From Alopecurus myosuroides (lineage: Eukaryota > Streptophyta > Magnoliopsida > Poales > Poaceae): 64,000 nucleotides of DNA. Both the position numbers and the translations under genes were made by a program. This document shows, in pieces, positions 10,341 through 21,883 of this stretch (position 1 is the stretch's first letter; every line of letters starts with the position of its first letter). Below the pieces are notes generated by a model. That model was not told where the DNA came from and made no database searches. It was given only the letters and a program-made list of their open reading frames with translations. Where the stretch lies: the NCBI GenBank assembly GCA_028641055.1, contig CM054057.1, positions 727,232,484 to 727,296,483 on the forward strand, given 5' to 3'.

Positions 10341-12090
10341 TCCAAGCCTTTTTTCCGAGTCCGTCGAGCTCAAATCAGCCATCATAATCCGGTTCTCCTC
10401 GTCCATCATAGCAAGCTTGTGCTAAGTCTCCCCGGCCCTCATAGAAGGCTTCATGCGGTTGTCCTCGGTCACCAAAGCAAGATGAATCTCACTTTTCCTT
10501 GCTTTGGTCATGGAGACATCCACATCTAGCTTCATCTTTTTAGCATCGAGATAGGTATTCAATGCCTCGGCCTTGTCCTTCCGTTTGCGCTTCTCCTTCT
10601 CGGCACTTGCTTTCTCCTTCTCGGCGAGCATCCCCTTGTGTCTTTGTTCCAACATGAGTGCCGAGGCCTCCCACCTTGCTTCAAGCTTTCTTGCCTTTTG
10701 CCCCTTCGGCTTTGTGGCGCTTGGACCCCCCCTCATAATCGGTCACTCCCTCCTCCCCGTTGTCTGGCTTGGGCCCCTTCTTCAAGGAGTTGTCGAGGTT
10801 TTTCCACTTGGAACCATCCTTGATATCTTCCCAACAATGAAGCAAGGTGAAATTGGTTCCATGGCAAGCCTTGAAGTATTTCACCGATTGAACGATGATG
10901 TCGTCGACGCCAAGGCCCCTCTCGGGCCTAGCAATGATATGCTCATAGGCGCCATGAACTTGTTGCACTCCGATTGGATGTGTATCCATCTCTTGTTTAG
11001 AGAGTTTGATTTCCGTTCATTATCAATGTTCCACTTCTTCCATTTGCGGTGTTCATGGAAGTATCGCCAAACCTTATTCCAATACCTTTTTTGTTGTGCT
11101 CCAGTAACAGGGTTTTTTTCCTCGATCATCCAAGCCTCGCGCAACACACGATCCTCGGTCTCCGAGTAGTTGCTAGACTTCGGCCTCTTCCCCGTTTCCA
11201 CAAGATCATCGTCGTCCCTATCTTCCATCTCTTTATCCTCGTCGCCATCACCAAACAACGGCGCCCCGTCGATGGAAATGGCTGCATATTGGGTGCCCGG
11301 CTGGGTCTCGGCATCGTCGATGGGTATGCCATCATGGCCGCCGGTGGACTCCATGATGATGTTGCCCATGGCCTCCTTGTTCCCCTGGTACACATGCAGT
11401 TGCACGTCGATCACATACAACGAGAAATGCATAAAAGATTGAGTTGTGCAAACATGAAACCCACATCGGGACATCTCTGTTCATGGCGGGCAAGTCCTCG
11501 AACAATTGCCGGCCCTAGGGCATGTTCTCTGCAGGCACCGCCCGTTGCGCTTTGTTGTGGATCAGTGGGGCCCAAGGAGTCGCCTCAACCAACACGGGGG
11601 GGGGGGGGGGGAGGGGGATGTCACTTTGAGGTCGATGGCCGGCGACGCGGTCCCAGTGGGCTGAGAGGTGATCTCGTGTGACTTGTCCTGTGATGACACC
11701 CCGTGGTGCGAAGTAGGCGCCCCGACCAGCGTCCGCGGTTGGGAATATGCATGCCAGTGAGGACGACGATAGCGCTGGTGACCCCGAGAGTGGCGGCCTA
11801 GCCGTGGACACAACCTAGATCTAGGCACGCACGCATGGAGGGACGTCAGGGGCAAGATGTCGTCATATGTCTCCCCCTTCATCATGATGACGCCCATGGC
11901 TCTTGCGGACAGGGCATCGGCATTGATGCTGGAGTGGTCCTGCCGCTAGCCTAGGAGTAGGGCGGCGACGGTCTCCTCCTTTAGGATCTTTGTTTTCCTC
12001 ACCCGTCGGCCCTGCCACTTCTCTGACTCCGTCTTGGGTGACGACCGTGGCATGGGAATTGGCTTGGGCGTGGCAGCGCTATTCGTGTTC
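10341..12090 (-). pseudogene. MYB/trihelix plus NAM-C type protein, PIF/Harbinger-associated style
   Basis: Read on the minus strand it opens at an ATG near 12089 (MVNTNSAATPKPIPMPRSS), runs past one in-frame stop near 11945, then an Ala/Pro-rich part (11897-11562). In 11474-10881 it shows YSETEDRVLREAW, RYWNKVWRYFHEHRKWKKW and SLNKRWIHIQSECNKF, a MYB/SANT-like DNA-binding fold. Blocks 10989-10681 and 10736-10422 (LHCWEDIKDGSKWKNL, then a Lys/Glu-rich coiled coil) match the NAM-associated C-terminal region. Proteins of this architecture are encoded beside PIF/Harbinger transposases and also exist as host-like copies. The C terminus is joined abruptly to Tat gag at about 10340. Frameshifts near 11560, 10930 and 10700 show decay. 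No transposase or inverted termini are visible. Confidence 0.6.
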
Positions 12091-12392
12091 ACCATTTCCG
12101 GCTAGAGGGCGCCAGTAGCTACCCTAACATAGGTGGCGAAGGTTGGGAGTAGAGTGGAGAGTGCAAGGGTTTGGGAGAATGGCACCTTCATGTGTGATGG
12201 GCGTGCCAGGTAGGGCAAAATGGTGTCCGCGGAGCACCCCAAACGTGTACCAAACTTGGGCCATGTTTGTGGGAAACTCGGCCTGTCCCACACCTTCCGG
12301 TCTGTTTGGGGGGGGGGGTGGGGGGTGTTGGGATGGGTTTTCACCCAAATTGGTCCGCGAGGACCTAAAGGGACCAGGGGCGTTGGGTTTTC
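12091..12392. other. Unassigned sequence left of the truncated LTR
   Basis: Roughly 300 bases upstream (minus strand) of the pseudogene start. They include a long G run (about 12308-12318, then another at 12321). This may be the promoter or 5' flank of the pseudogene at 10341-12090. At about 12393 it joins the truncated LTR of element D without a recognisable target duplication. No gene is visible. Confidence 0.35.
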
Positions 12393-13277
12393 CCTTAAGC
12401 TCCCAATGTGGAACTAAAGGGAGGAGGAGGCGGAGGAGGGATTCGGTCCCCCTCCTTAGCCGCATGGGTCCCTAGGGCCCATTAGGGGGAATCCGCACCC
12501 CCTATGGGCACCCCGTATATGTTAATTTAAAAATATTATTTTAAATTAATAAACATATTTAATTTATTATTTAAATTTCTTTTAATATTAAATTAATATA
12601 TTTATATATATTATTTAATTAAAGTGACCCGAAACACCTTTCACCCCGAACTCCTTTGGTCTCCTTTGTAACCATTCCGATGTTTTTCCCATTCTCCGGA
12701 ACCCTTCCGGTCTCTCTCATTTTTTACTCCGATAATTGCTATGTTTCCTATAACGATCTGAGCGTCATCAATCCCTTAAGTGTGTTACCCTTGGTTTGGT
12801 AATACTCTAGACATGACTGAGAACTCTCTCCGATCAATGATCAATAGCGGGATCAATAATGACCCCTTTGCATTCCAGAATAAAATGTCGTTGAACCATG
12901 ATCAAAGCGTCCTTTTCATTTTGTTACTCAGATACATATCTTGTTTGAGGTATGATCATTGACATCTCTATGTCATGTTCAATCTCGTTACCGACAATGG
13001 TTGATTTACTCGTTACCGTAATATTACATCCACATTACCTAGTTTTATGCTGCAGCTATATGGATGTAATCTCACAAGTGGGCCAAGATTATCTCCCCGT
13101 CACGTGGACGAGCAAATCTCAATCTCAATGCATACGCCTCAACCCATCTCTTTGGAATATCTGATGCACATATTTATAATCACCCGTTCACGATGTGACG
13201 TTGATGTAATCAAAGCAACCTCTAATATAGCGATTAAATATGATCTCACAGTCCGAAGATTAGGATACTATATCTTG

Positions 13278-13579
13278 CTCCCTCTGTCCAGGATTACTAG
13301 TACCCTAATGACGAGCATCGCGAACAAGGCGCAATTATACTAGCGTGATCTATCGAGGCCTCTTATGCCGTTTCCACCAAGCAACGTGATAGTTTCCCAT
13401 TTTCTGATTAATAGCACAATTTATTTGTCCATGCAAACCAATAAAGGTGCGGCTGGGTGCGATTTCACAATTATTACGCAAGGTTAATTAGGGTAATAAA
13501 TGATTACAAGCCTTATTTGGAGACAATTTTGGGACAAATAGAAATCCACTAGGGGACTAGTAATCCTAGACGGAGGGAG
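13278..13579. mobile_element. Stowaway-like (Mariner) MITE, about 302 bp
   Basis: It begins CTCCCTCTGTCCAGGATTAC and ends with the inverse of CTCCCTCCGTCTAGGATTAC: 24-base inverted termini with two mismatches. The partner LTR (around 54535) has the unoccupied site reading tatcttactaatatt, so the insertion is defined exactly. The target TA is kept on the right (13580-13581) and has become TG on the left (13276-13277). Termini of this kind and a TA target are those of Stowaway MITEs, which are moved by Mariner transposase. It has no coding capacity. Confidence 0.9.
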
Positions 13580-13730
13580 TACTAATATTACAACAATGAA
13601 ATTGTGACACAATAACGTTGCAATACTTATAATGGGTACGTCTATCATCTCATTCAACCAATAAAATTTCCTCATTGTCAACTGACATAAATGTCTCATG
13701 ATCGTGAAACCCTTGATCATCAATTTCCAA

Positions 13731-13970
13731 ATGAACTAGTTCATATAGAGGATTACTAGGGATTCTGGTTTGTTTATATATCACACATGTATTAACGTTT
13801 CCTATAAATACAATTATAACATGAAATAAAACTTATTACAAACTTGCCCAATGAACTAGTTCATATAGAGGATTACTAGGGATTCTAGTTTGTTTATATA
13901 TCACACATGTATTAATGTTTTCTATAAATACAATTATAGCATGACATAAAACTTATTATAAAATTTTAAT
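13731..13970. repeat. 120-bp direct tandem duplication inside the D 3' LTR
   Basis: The block starting at gaactagttcatatagagg occurs at 13733 and again at 13853, with a period of 120 bases. The copies differ at several places, for example tattaacgtttcc against tattaatgttttc. The partner LTR near 54690 has one copy, so the duplication happened after insertion of D. Confidence 0.85.
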
Positions 13971-14026
13971 AAGATATGATAAATAAAATCTTATTATTTA
14001 TTTTCCTTCGGGGTATATCTCCTTCA

Positions 14027-16882
14027 GTCTCCCACTTGCGCTAGAGCACAAATAAACTAGTTGCATTTTCTCTAATCATAACACCTTATCATATAAGTGT
14101 TTCTGATCATGCTTGCTCGTGGAAGATGTTTTTGTCAACGGTCTATACAATACAATTTTTTATGTTCTTTGCAAATCTTGTGATGTCATCTTGTTTGACA
14201 TCAATCTTACTACGATAACATTCTAGGATATAATTAATTAGCAACTAAGTCAGACTTATATTTTTCGTGTGCTCTTGATCAATCAAATGCACTAGAAACA
14301 CACTTAGTCAAAAAGCAATCTTTATCTACAATATATTATAATTTATTCCTTTCGAAACATTCAAATACTTCTAATTATAGATTCTTATACCATGTTTCAC
14401 ATCACCTTAATGTTTATCTTTCAATCATCCAACTTGATGTTTGAAACTTTCTAACATAACATTTACCGTTAGATCCACCAACCTTTATACATGCCTAATT
14501 TAATGCTAACAAATTTACAATAAATTCCTATAGCATTCGTTCTTCACAAGAACAAGTGAATTTCACCAAATTCATTTCATCATTTGTTCTTCATAAGAAT
14601 ATGGGTCACATTGATGTTGAGCACATAACATGGTTTTCTATGTTGCCAACTATGATATGTACATAGTGATGCATCATATCCTATAACAATCAATTACATG
14701 TTTTATATTTCCAATAAAGACCTTCTTTATTGGTTTATTCTATTCTGACTCCTCAGAATCTGATAAAACATCTCAACAATCAATGTTTACTTTAAACTTC
14801 ATTTATTTCTATAATTACCCCTAATTAATTCAACTAGTACCACTTATTATATGTCATTCACATATATAGATTTAGCTCTTGCTCAAATATGACACCTATA
14901 CATTTGATTAGGCAAGCTCTCCAGCCCCCCGCTCAAATATGAGACTACATATTTAAACAAGCTACTTGGCTCCCACTTAAATATGACATACTCATATTCA
15001 ATTAGGTAAGCCACTCAGCTCCCACTTAATTTCATGCAAGTCCTTTCGGCAATTTCAACCTAAAAATTCCTTGATCAATCATCAAGTCGAAAATACAAGC
15101 TATGATGCATAAATACTCTGCCAATAAAAATCCAATAGACATACACATGTATACATTAATATAGTCAACATGTTGATGTTTCTATGACAATCTTTATGAA
15201 AAAAGTAGCTGCATGTCCCTTTTAAAGTTTCATTCTTCCCTTTTAACCTTTACAGAGGATATTAATTAAATCCTTATTACTTAATGAGATCCAAGTAACA
15301 TTTATCTTGCAATCTCTAATGTAACTTAATTAGTGGATTTATGATTCTTAGTCATTTCTCGTATTTTAGGATCATCAATTTTCTTTGTAGTCCTTAGGTG
15401 TATCATGAAAATTAAACTTCTACTTAGCAGAAAACAGTCTTGATGCCTATTGTGTTCTAGTTGCATCACTAAAATTAATCCGTGACTTGCAGATAATATT
15501 ATTGGTGTTTATTGTATTCCTTTTCAGGAAAAGCTCTTTAATGAAATACTATGATCTCTATCATTAATTTCTTTCCATTCCGTAGAGTTTTGTTTCCAGA
15601 ACATTTACATTGCGCTACTTAACACTTTATGGACACAAGGTCAATCACCTTGTTTAAGCTTACACTCTCTTCTATTAATAATTTTGACACAGAAGAAATT
15701 TTCTCACAAAACATCAATTATAGCAATACTTGTGCATTTCTAGGTATTTGGTTATGGAAGATATAATCATAAATAATTATGAATATTCTATGAAGAAATT
15801 ATTCATTTATGATTCCAGATTATCGAATAATTCTAGAAATTAAGACATCTCATATCTCGTATGTTGTCGTTTCCGCAAACAATAGATGAACCCTTTTCTA
15901 AAGTGTTTGCTTACTAATTTCTAACGAATTACTCTAAATGGCGCTGACCTTTCTAAGAGATAATATTAAGACCATACTTTATCACGATAGAGTATAAGTA
16001 TAATGCTTTATACATATCAACTACTTGATGTACATTATAATTTGTGGAACGATTTCTCACAAGTCCTTGTGCTAAAATAATAGCTCGAAATTCATGTCAC
16101 TTTGATTAAACCGGAGAGACTTGATTTTTTAAATATTATTCCCACCTTCACTCTGAAAGTTTTTTGATCTAATCAAATGTTTTTCAGACAACTCTTTCAC
16201 TTAAGAGCCAAATTAAGGGTATGATAATGATTTCCACTACTTGTTGAATTCGCTTAATCAATATAGATGAATTTCAACCATTCTGTTTACATTGACAATC
16301 AATATGCGGGGATGTTTAATCATTGACACGACTTGCATATTTTCAATAGATCAACAAGTCTAAATATATTATACAACACCAATCATGACTAAAATTGCTA
16401 GTGTCGTTTTTGCGAAACGGTGTCATTATTAACTTTGGATAATTTTCTAGCATTTCTATTTATTTAAAAATGTATATCACATTATCATCAAGATCATCAT
16501 AAGAACAAATAAATTGCAATCGAAATATGACCATAAAAAAGAATTTATTCATAATGATAATAAAAACAACTCCTTGTTCACATATATGAATAACTTGTCT
16601 CGCGAAATGCAAGACACTCTTAATAAAAGTCACACTCACACTTATTACAAAAATTATTATTTCAAATCCACTAATAAAACGATAAATATAAAAAGAGAAC
16701 GTGTTGGCCATCAACCATTGCTTGCCAACAACATGTACTTCTCGCCTTATCCAACCATCTTCAAGCAGGTCTTGTTTTCGTAAAACGGATTAAGTATCAA
16801 ATACTTAAAAAACTACAATAACTGTTTGAAATAACATTTATAACTGATATATCAAATATACTTTCTATGCTGATGATATCAC
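14027..16882 (-). other. Noncoding AT-rich internal region of element D
   Basis: About 2.9 kb between the polypurine tract at 14027-14047 and the end of gag. A Copia pol would normally lie here, but no protease, integrase, RT or RNase H signature is visible in any frame. Frames such as 16460-16714 read as low-complexity, hydrophobic noise. Around 14880-15030 a loose repeat of gctcccacttaaatatgac appears about three times. The element therefore looks like a gag-only derivative, or pol has decayed beyond recognition. Confidence 0.6.
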
Positions 16883-17478
16883 CTACAATAGGTTCATGAA
16901 TTTGACGAAGGTATGCGATTCATCTCCAGCAAAATATCCATGGATATAGCCTTCGTAGCTTGGAGGGAGTGAGAGCAACACTCCATCCATCACGAAGTCA
17001 TCAGTCATACAATGGCCAAAATAAATTGCGATGAGCCTATGAAGATTGCTCATTTTCTTCAGGTGACATGGAAAACAAGTTTTCTCTTCCATCCTAGTGG
17101 ATAGAAACTCATTCAGACACTTGTAGTTCATCATCCCGACTTGTCCTTTGAATAGATCCTTGAGCCCATCAATCACATTATAGGGCTCAATATTCCTGAA
17201 GCGAGACTTGAGCTGGCTCATCATGCCTCTCAACATGAGGCTCTGAACACTTATAACTCTGTCTTGGCGATCACGAAAAACATCTTTATCCTCTTGAGTT
17301 GCGGAGTCGTTTGGTCTATCTCCTAGCGATCCGTCTAACACGTCGAGCAAGTTGTTGAATCCAAGGACATTCCTCAATTCTAATTACTAGTCTATGAAGT
17401 TTGATCCATCCAAATGAAGCAGTGAACGTTGGGGAAACGGAGTGAAGTCGTAAATGGGAGGAGTAGGGTAGGCCATCA
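16883..17478 (-). pseudogene. gag of element D (Copia type, broken)
   Basis: The minus-strand frame opens at 17478 with MAYPTPPIYDFTPF, then HLDGSNFID followed by two stops. It continues LRNVLGFNNLLDVLDGSLGDR, VQSLMLRGMMSQLKSRF, YNVIDGLKDLFKGQ, CLNEFLSTRMEE and DGVLLSLPPSYEGYIHGY to a stop at 16883. The order (N-terminal tryptophan-loop region, capsid helices, LPPSY motif) is that of Copia gag (UBN2 type). The paired stops lie where this family usually has a Trp-containing motif. There is no zinc knuckle, so the protein would end at the capsid even without the stops. Confidence 0.75.
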
Positions 17479-18528
17479 ACATATATATTTGCAAACAATA
17501 AGACTACATTTATAATAATAACAAGCTCAATTCACAGACAAATTGAATGAACTCCACTAAGAATATTATCTCTCAAAAACATCTTAGTGACTACACGATA
17601 TTAACCCACTATATCACCCCCGATCTTCACAGCCAGCGGCATAGCTTCAAAAGTAGACTCTACAAGGTCGATCACATCAACTATGCAACTCACGCTTAAC
17701 CTTTTAGTAATCTATATTCCGAGGCCATGTATGTATATGCTAGGCTCGCCAATCTAACCTTTAGTGTATTATAGTGTATACAATGCTTACATCCACTATA
17801 TGCGAACACAAAGTGAAGCACCTGATCATCACAACCCACTTCAGTACTGCAGACTTTCCTGGTGGTGCACACTTGAGGGAGAACATGCCATTGGTATTAA
17901 GTGTAAGGGATTATCTTATATAGCTACCAGCGTATAATAACATATTATATACAAGCGGTATAATAAGCACATAACAAACAAAAATAACATCTAATGCATA
18001 AAAGTGTACATGATATGGTCTTGCGCCTTGATCTCCATCATGCGCACCGGCATAACACCAAGTCCACGACGCCTTCTTTTGCCAACATTTTTAGAACAAT
18101 TCAAATAAACTCATCTTGACCATATAATATCAAAAGCCTCTGTAAAATTAAAGTTAGGCACTTCTACTTTATGTTTTGCTTGTTTTACATGGCCGCTAAG
18201 GCTTTCGTAGAAGAACCGTTTCTACCTACGAAATTGAACCACAAGACCGATGAGATAAATGTCTGTAACATATCCCTTTCGGGCCTCCCGTTGAAAATGC
18301 CATGCCATCTACTATAATAGATACATACACCCTACTAGCCACATAGACGATACAAGACACATGTCAGTTGTGGAACCAGTCTCGCGTAAGCGTACACGTA
18401 AAGTCGTCCAGTGCCGCTTCATCAAACAATACCAACAATATGAGCAAGTGCAAGCGAGGAGGTGACAACTACAAGATTGATGCCCACATTCAACATGTGT
18501 TCTAACCGTACCAGCAATACTGCGCATA
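17479..18528 (-). other. 5' leader of element D
   Basis: About 1 kb between the primer-binding site and gag on the minus strand. No reading frame can be supported. It presumably held dimerisation and packaging signals, which cannot be shown by eye. Confidence 0.5.
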
Positions 18529-18545
18529 GATCGACTCTGTTACCA
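18529..18545 (-). other. Primer-binding site of element D (degenerate)
   Basis: On the minus strand TGGTAACAGAGTCGATC follows the LTR end (tcag) by one base. It resembles the TGGTATCAGAGC site complementary to the 3' end of plant initiator tRNA-Met, with changes at two positions in the first twelve. This fixes the 5' LTR end of D at 18547. Confidence 0.65.
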
Positions 18546-18546
18546 C

Positions 18547-18663
18547 TGAAGGGGTTCGTAGCAGAATAACAAAAATAATCCTACCGGTGAACTCCAGAAA
18601 CTAGTCAGGATCTATCTACTAGTAATGCGATAACGGATACAGTATTTTGGTAACATACCTCTT
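18547..18663 (-). repeat. 5' LTR of element D, inner piece
   Basis: The last 117 bases (minus strand) of the D 5' LTR, between the primer-binding site and the insertion point of element C. The remainder continues at 53187. The bases ctctt at 18659-18663 are the left target duplication of C. Confidence 0.8.
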
Positions 18664-21193
18664 TCAAAGCGCATGGTGCCCCCATATGTGGTTTTGGTAA
18701 TTAATGACAATCCTTATGGACTAATGTTTGCATTGAGTTATCCTTGTAGATCTTGTCCATAGGAAATAATGGAGTTAATGTGTTGAACTCTATTAGCTTC
18801 CTTGATGGCCATTGTTATATTCAAGGATTTATATGAAAATGGTCATGGTTTGAGTTGAGCTTATTACTAGTGTGTCTTGAAGAAAAGGATTAGGTGATCT
18901 TTGATTATCATCTTCAAGACATCATCATTTGAAGTGAGAAGCAAAGATACAAGGTTGATCAAGCAAGTGATCAACACACAAAGCTACAAGATATACCAAG
19001 TGGGATTATGTATCTCAGGGTATGGTAAGCAATTGTCAATATAACTTTGTGAACTAACCCATGATATGTGTGTGTGGCATCTCTATGTGTGGTTAGGTAT
19101 CTTTCCATGGGCATGAATCAAAAGTAAGATTTCATATATCCATGGTCTATGTTGTTGTCAAGCGGTGTTCGTCATCTAGCTTGACGTGGAAGCTCAAGTG
19201 AAGCATATAGAAGAAATCCTATGCTTGATGCTTGCCACCCTTTTGGAGATTGTGGCCTTTTGAAGATTTTCCAACAAGGGTCTCTCCCATAATGGTGTAT
19301 GGGGGAGCAACTTGCAAGTCTTCATCAAGCGGAGCTTGTGCTAGCAAGCACGATCAAGAAAGAAGATCCAACTTGAGAGAGTCAAGATCGTCATCATCTA
19401 GCTCAAGTGGAATGCTCAAGGAAAAGTTATAATCTTGATAGGTTTTCTATTTTACCGATCTCGTGTCTTTGGGAGACCGGGTTATAGGATAGATAGTCGT
19501 ACTATCATGAGGGGCTCTCAAGTGAGTAGCGTGATCGAATTGTTGTGGAGAGCTCAAACCTTTGCATACTTGCATATCATCTTTCTTGGTTCTTATTTGG
19601 CTTTTATCTCCTTGGGGTTTTAGTGCTTGTCGTGATCTTCATGGCAAGCCAAAGTTTATCGAAAACGGTTTTGGTAAGAAAAACTTGTTGCGTTTTCGGT
19701 GGTGAAAATATCCGGTTCAGCTTTGATAATGATTCCACACCTTCTATGCGTGGTAACTTCTCCATTCCTTTTTCTTTGGATAGTACTTGTTATTACCTTT
19801 CCAACCCATTGGATTCACCTATTTCGGAGTGTATTTGCAAAAGTTATGTGTGTTTTCGTGTTGGAGGTTTTACCAGGTGTTCCTATTTGAGAGGTCTAAA
19901 CATTTACCCATTTGGTTTTATCTTCCATTTATGGACAATGATTTTTATCTTCATATTATTGTATTGCTCGTCGTTGCAATTTCAACGAGCCCAAGAACAT
20001 CGAAAACGGAGTCCGTATGCAAAAGTTATAACATTTCTCGTATCGGTGTTCACTCACTCTGTTGCAATCCGGAATTATTCCGGACCATTCCAGAATTATT
20101 CCGGACCATTCCGACTTGGCCGCGAAAACCTCTGTTGCAATCCGGAATCGCTCCGAAATCATTCCGGGCCATTCCGGACCACTCCGGAATCATTCCGGAC
20201 CATCCGGAATGGACGGAAAAGGTGGAAAACGGCTAGTTTTTTAGCACCTATTTAAGGGCTTTCTTCCCCAAAGTCCCCAAGTCTTTCCCAGCCCGTTTTT
20301 CCTCTCTGTCTCCACCATTTTTGACTTTGGAAAGCTTGCTCCTCTCTCAATCCCTCAAATGATTCTTGCATATCTTTGAGGGAGAAGTTAGAGGAGATCT
20401 AGATCTACATTTCCACCAATCCATCCTCCTTAGTGAGGGAAACCTAGTAGATCTTGATCTTGGAGTTCTTGGTGTTTCTCCATTATTCTTCGTCTTTTAT
20501 TCCCCCATAAGCATTTGTTGCTTTGTTGTAATTTGAGAGTGGAGGATTTGAGCACTTGCGCTCTTTCCATTTGCATCGGTTTGGTCTCTCCACGAGGATT
20601 CGTGGAAGTGAAAGTTTGTGAGATTGTTACTCTTGGGTCTTGGACCCTAGACGACTTGTGGTGTTCTTGGGAGCCTCCAATTGAGTTGTGGATGTGTGCC
20701 CCAAGATTGTGGTGACACCGAGAGCCTCCAATTTAGTTGTGGATGCGTGTCTCGGGTTTGAAGGTTTCCAATAATGGAAGGTGAACTAGGCCTTTGTGGC
20801 GGGGTTGATCGGAGAATAGGGTGAGGCCTTTGTGGCGTTGAGTAGGACTTTGTGGCGAGCTCACACCCCTCCAACGAGACGTACTCCCCTTGTGGGAGGA
20901 ACTCGGGAATACATCATCGTCTCCGTGTGCCTCGGTTATTTCTATACCCGAGCTTTTTAACTTATGTAATTTACATTGTGATAGCCTTCGAGCTTGAAGT
21001 CATATATCTTGCTATCACCTTGTTACTTGTCTTGCTTAGCATAAGTTGTTGGTGCACCTAGTTGACCCTATAATATTTAGGTTGTGTGCTTGTTAATTTA
21101 AACACCTAGTTTATTTCCGCATTTAGCAAGCCTTAATCGGAAAAGTTTTAATCGCCTATTCACCCCCCTCTAGGCAACATCGTTGTCCGTTCA
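18664..21193 (+). repeat. 5' LTR of element C
   Basis: 2530 bases. Within U3 is a run of TTCCGG-type motifs (20065-20213). A TATA-like ctatttaagg lies at 20248-20257, so transcription would start near 20280. Compared by eye with the 3' LTR over a 250-base sample, about 4% of positions differ. The terminal TG has mutated to TC. Confidence 0.9.
20065..20213. promoter_or_regulatory. TTCCGG-rich repeat array upstream of the C promoter (5' LTR)
   Basis: The phrase attccggaccattccgg and variants recur eight to ten times in 150 bases, ending about 35 bases before the TATA-like box at 20248. Copy number differs from the 3' LTR array at 52045-52191: the block aattattccggaccattcc is doubled here, while ccattccggg is doubled in the other. 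Position and variability suggest a U3 enhancer-like array. Function is inference. Confidence 0.5.
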
Positions 21194-21195
21194 AT

Positions 21196-21208
21196 TGGTA
21201 TCAGAGCC
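21196..21208 (+). other. Primer-binding site of element C
   Basis: TGGTATCAGAGCC starts two bases after the LTR end at 21193. It matches the complement of the 3' end of plant initiator tRNA-Met, the usual primer of plant LTR elements. Confidence 0.9.
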
Positions 21209-21247
21209 TGGGCTCTCTTTATTAGGCTTTACATCCTGGAGAGTACG

Positions 21248-21883
21248 ATGTCGCTTAGGGAAATAGAGCACAGTCCCGCTTTTATATTCTATGGTAGAAA
21301 TTATGATGTTTGGAAAATTCGCATTCTTAATTTTCTTGAGGACATGGGTCCAAAGTATGTAAGGAGAATTGTAGATATATTTTCCTCCTCCAAAGGATTC
21401 TCAAGATTTATCTTTAGAGGATGAGGAAAACTCTTATCTCGATACTCTAGTATCTAATGTCTTTTTAGTATTTTGTGCGATGTAGTCATTGAATCAATCA
21501 AGCCTTTTCGGAACGCTCATGAGCTATGGACAAAACTTCAAGATATATATGATGTGTCCAACATTATTGAGGATGATTGTTCTCCATCCACTTCCGGCCG
21601 TGATGAGTTCACATCTTTCTCCACTCCACCAACATGTGATTTTCATAAGGTAATGATATGGTGAGTGGTGATAGAAATTGCATTGTGGATAGTGAATTTG
21701 CTATTGACTATACTTCATCTCTATCCCATTGCAATGATCTATCTTTGGACTTAATATCTTCTAGCACTCAAAGTTCCATACATGCTAGTGTTGATAGTTC
21801 GTGCATATCATGTAATAGTTGTTTAACTAAATCTCATGATGATATGATTCCTATGTCTTGTTTTCATAAAAATAATGCTTCCA
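21248..21883 (+). pseudogene. gag of element C, N-terminal half (broken, split by element B)
   Basis: ATG at 21248, 52 bases after the primer-binding site: MSLREIEHSPAFIFYGRNYD, VWKIRILNFLEDMGPKYV, then after frame changes SYLDTLVSNV, VVIESIKPFRNAHELWTKL and a Ser-rich region (DLISSSTQSSIHASVDSS). The W-containing N-terminal part and HELWTKLQDIYD are typical of Copia gag. At least three frameshifts (about 21385, 21465 and 21655) disable it. At 21884 element B interrupts the gene, which resumes at 45834. Confidence 0.75.

Larger units (their letters stand above)
12393..14026 (-). repeat. 3' LTR of element D, truncated
   Basis: Aligns by eye with 53570-54862 along most of its length, from the cccaatgtgg..actaaagggaggagg block (12400) through the AT-rich part (12520-12630) to ccttca at 14026. 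The match is clearly more diverged than in the other LTR pairs. It carries a MITE (13278-13579) and an internal 120-base duplication (about 13731-13970), both absent from the partner LTR. The section that should lie left of 12393 is missing. Confidence 0.85.

Noticed and set aside
18312..18527. 71-codon minus-strand frame in the D leader
   Set aside because: It lies between primer-binding site and gag and has no recognisable content.
20065..20213. Possible CRISPR-like array
   Set aside because: Repeats are short, degenerate and without unique spacers, in a plant LTR.
20060..20255. Long open frames through the TTCCGG array (19545-20255 and 51957-52334)
   Set aside because: They are produced by the short repeats, have repetitive composition and no recognisable protein content. 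The array sits in an LTR U3.
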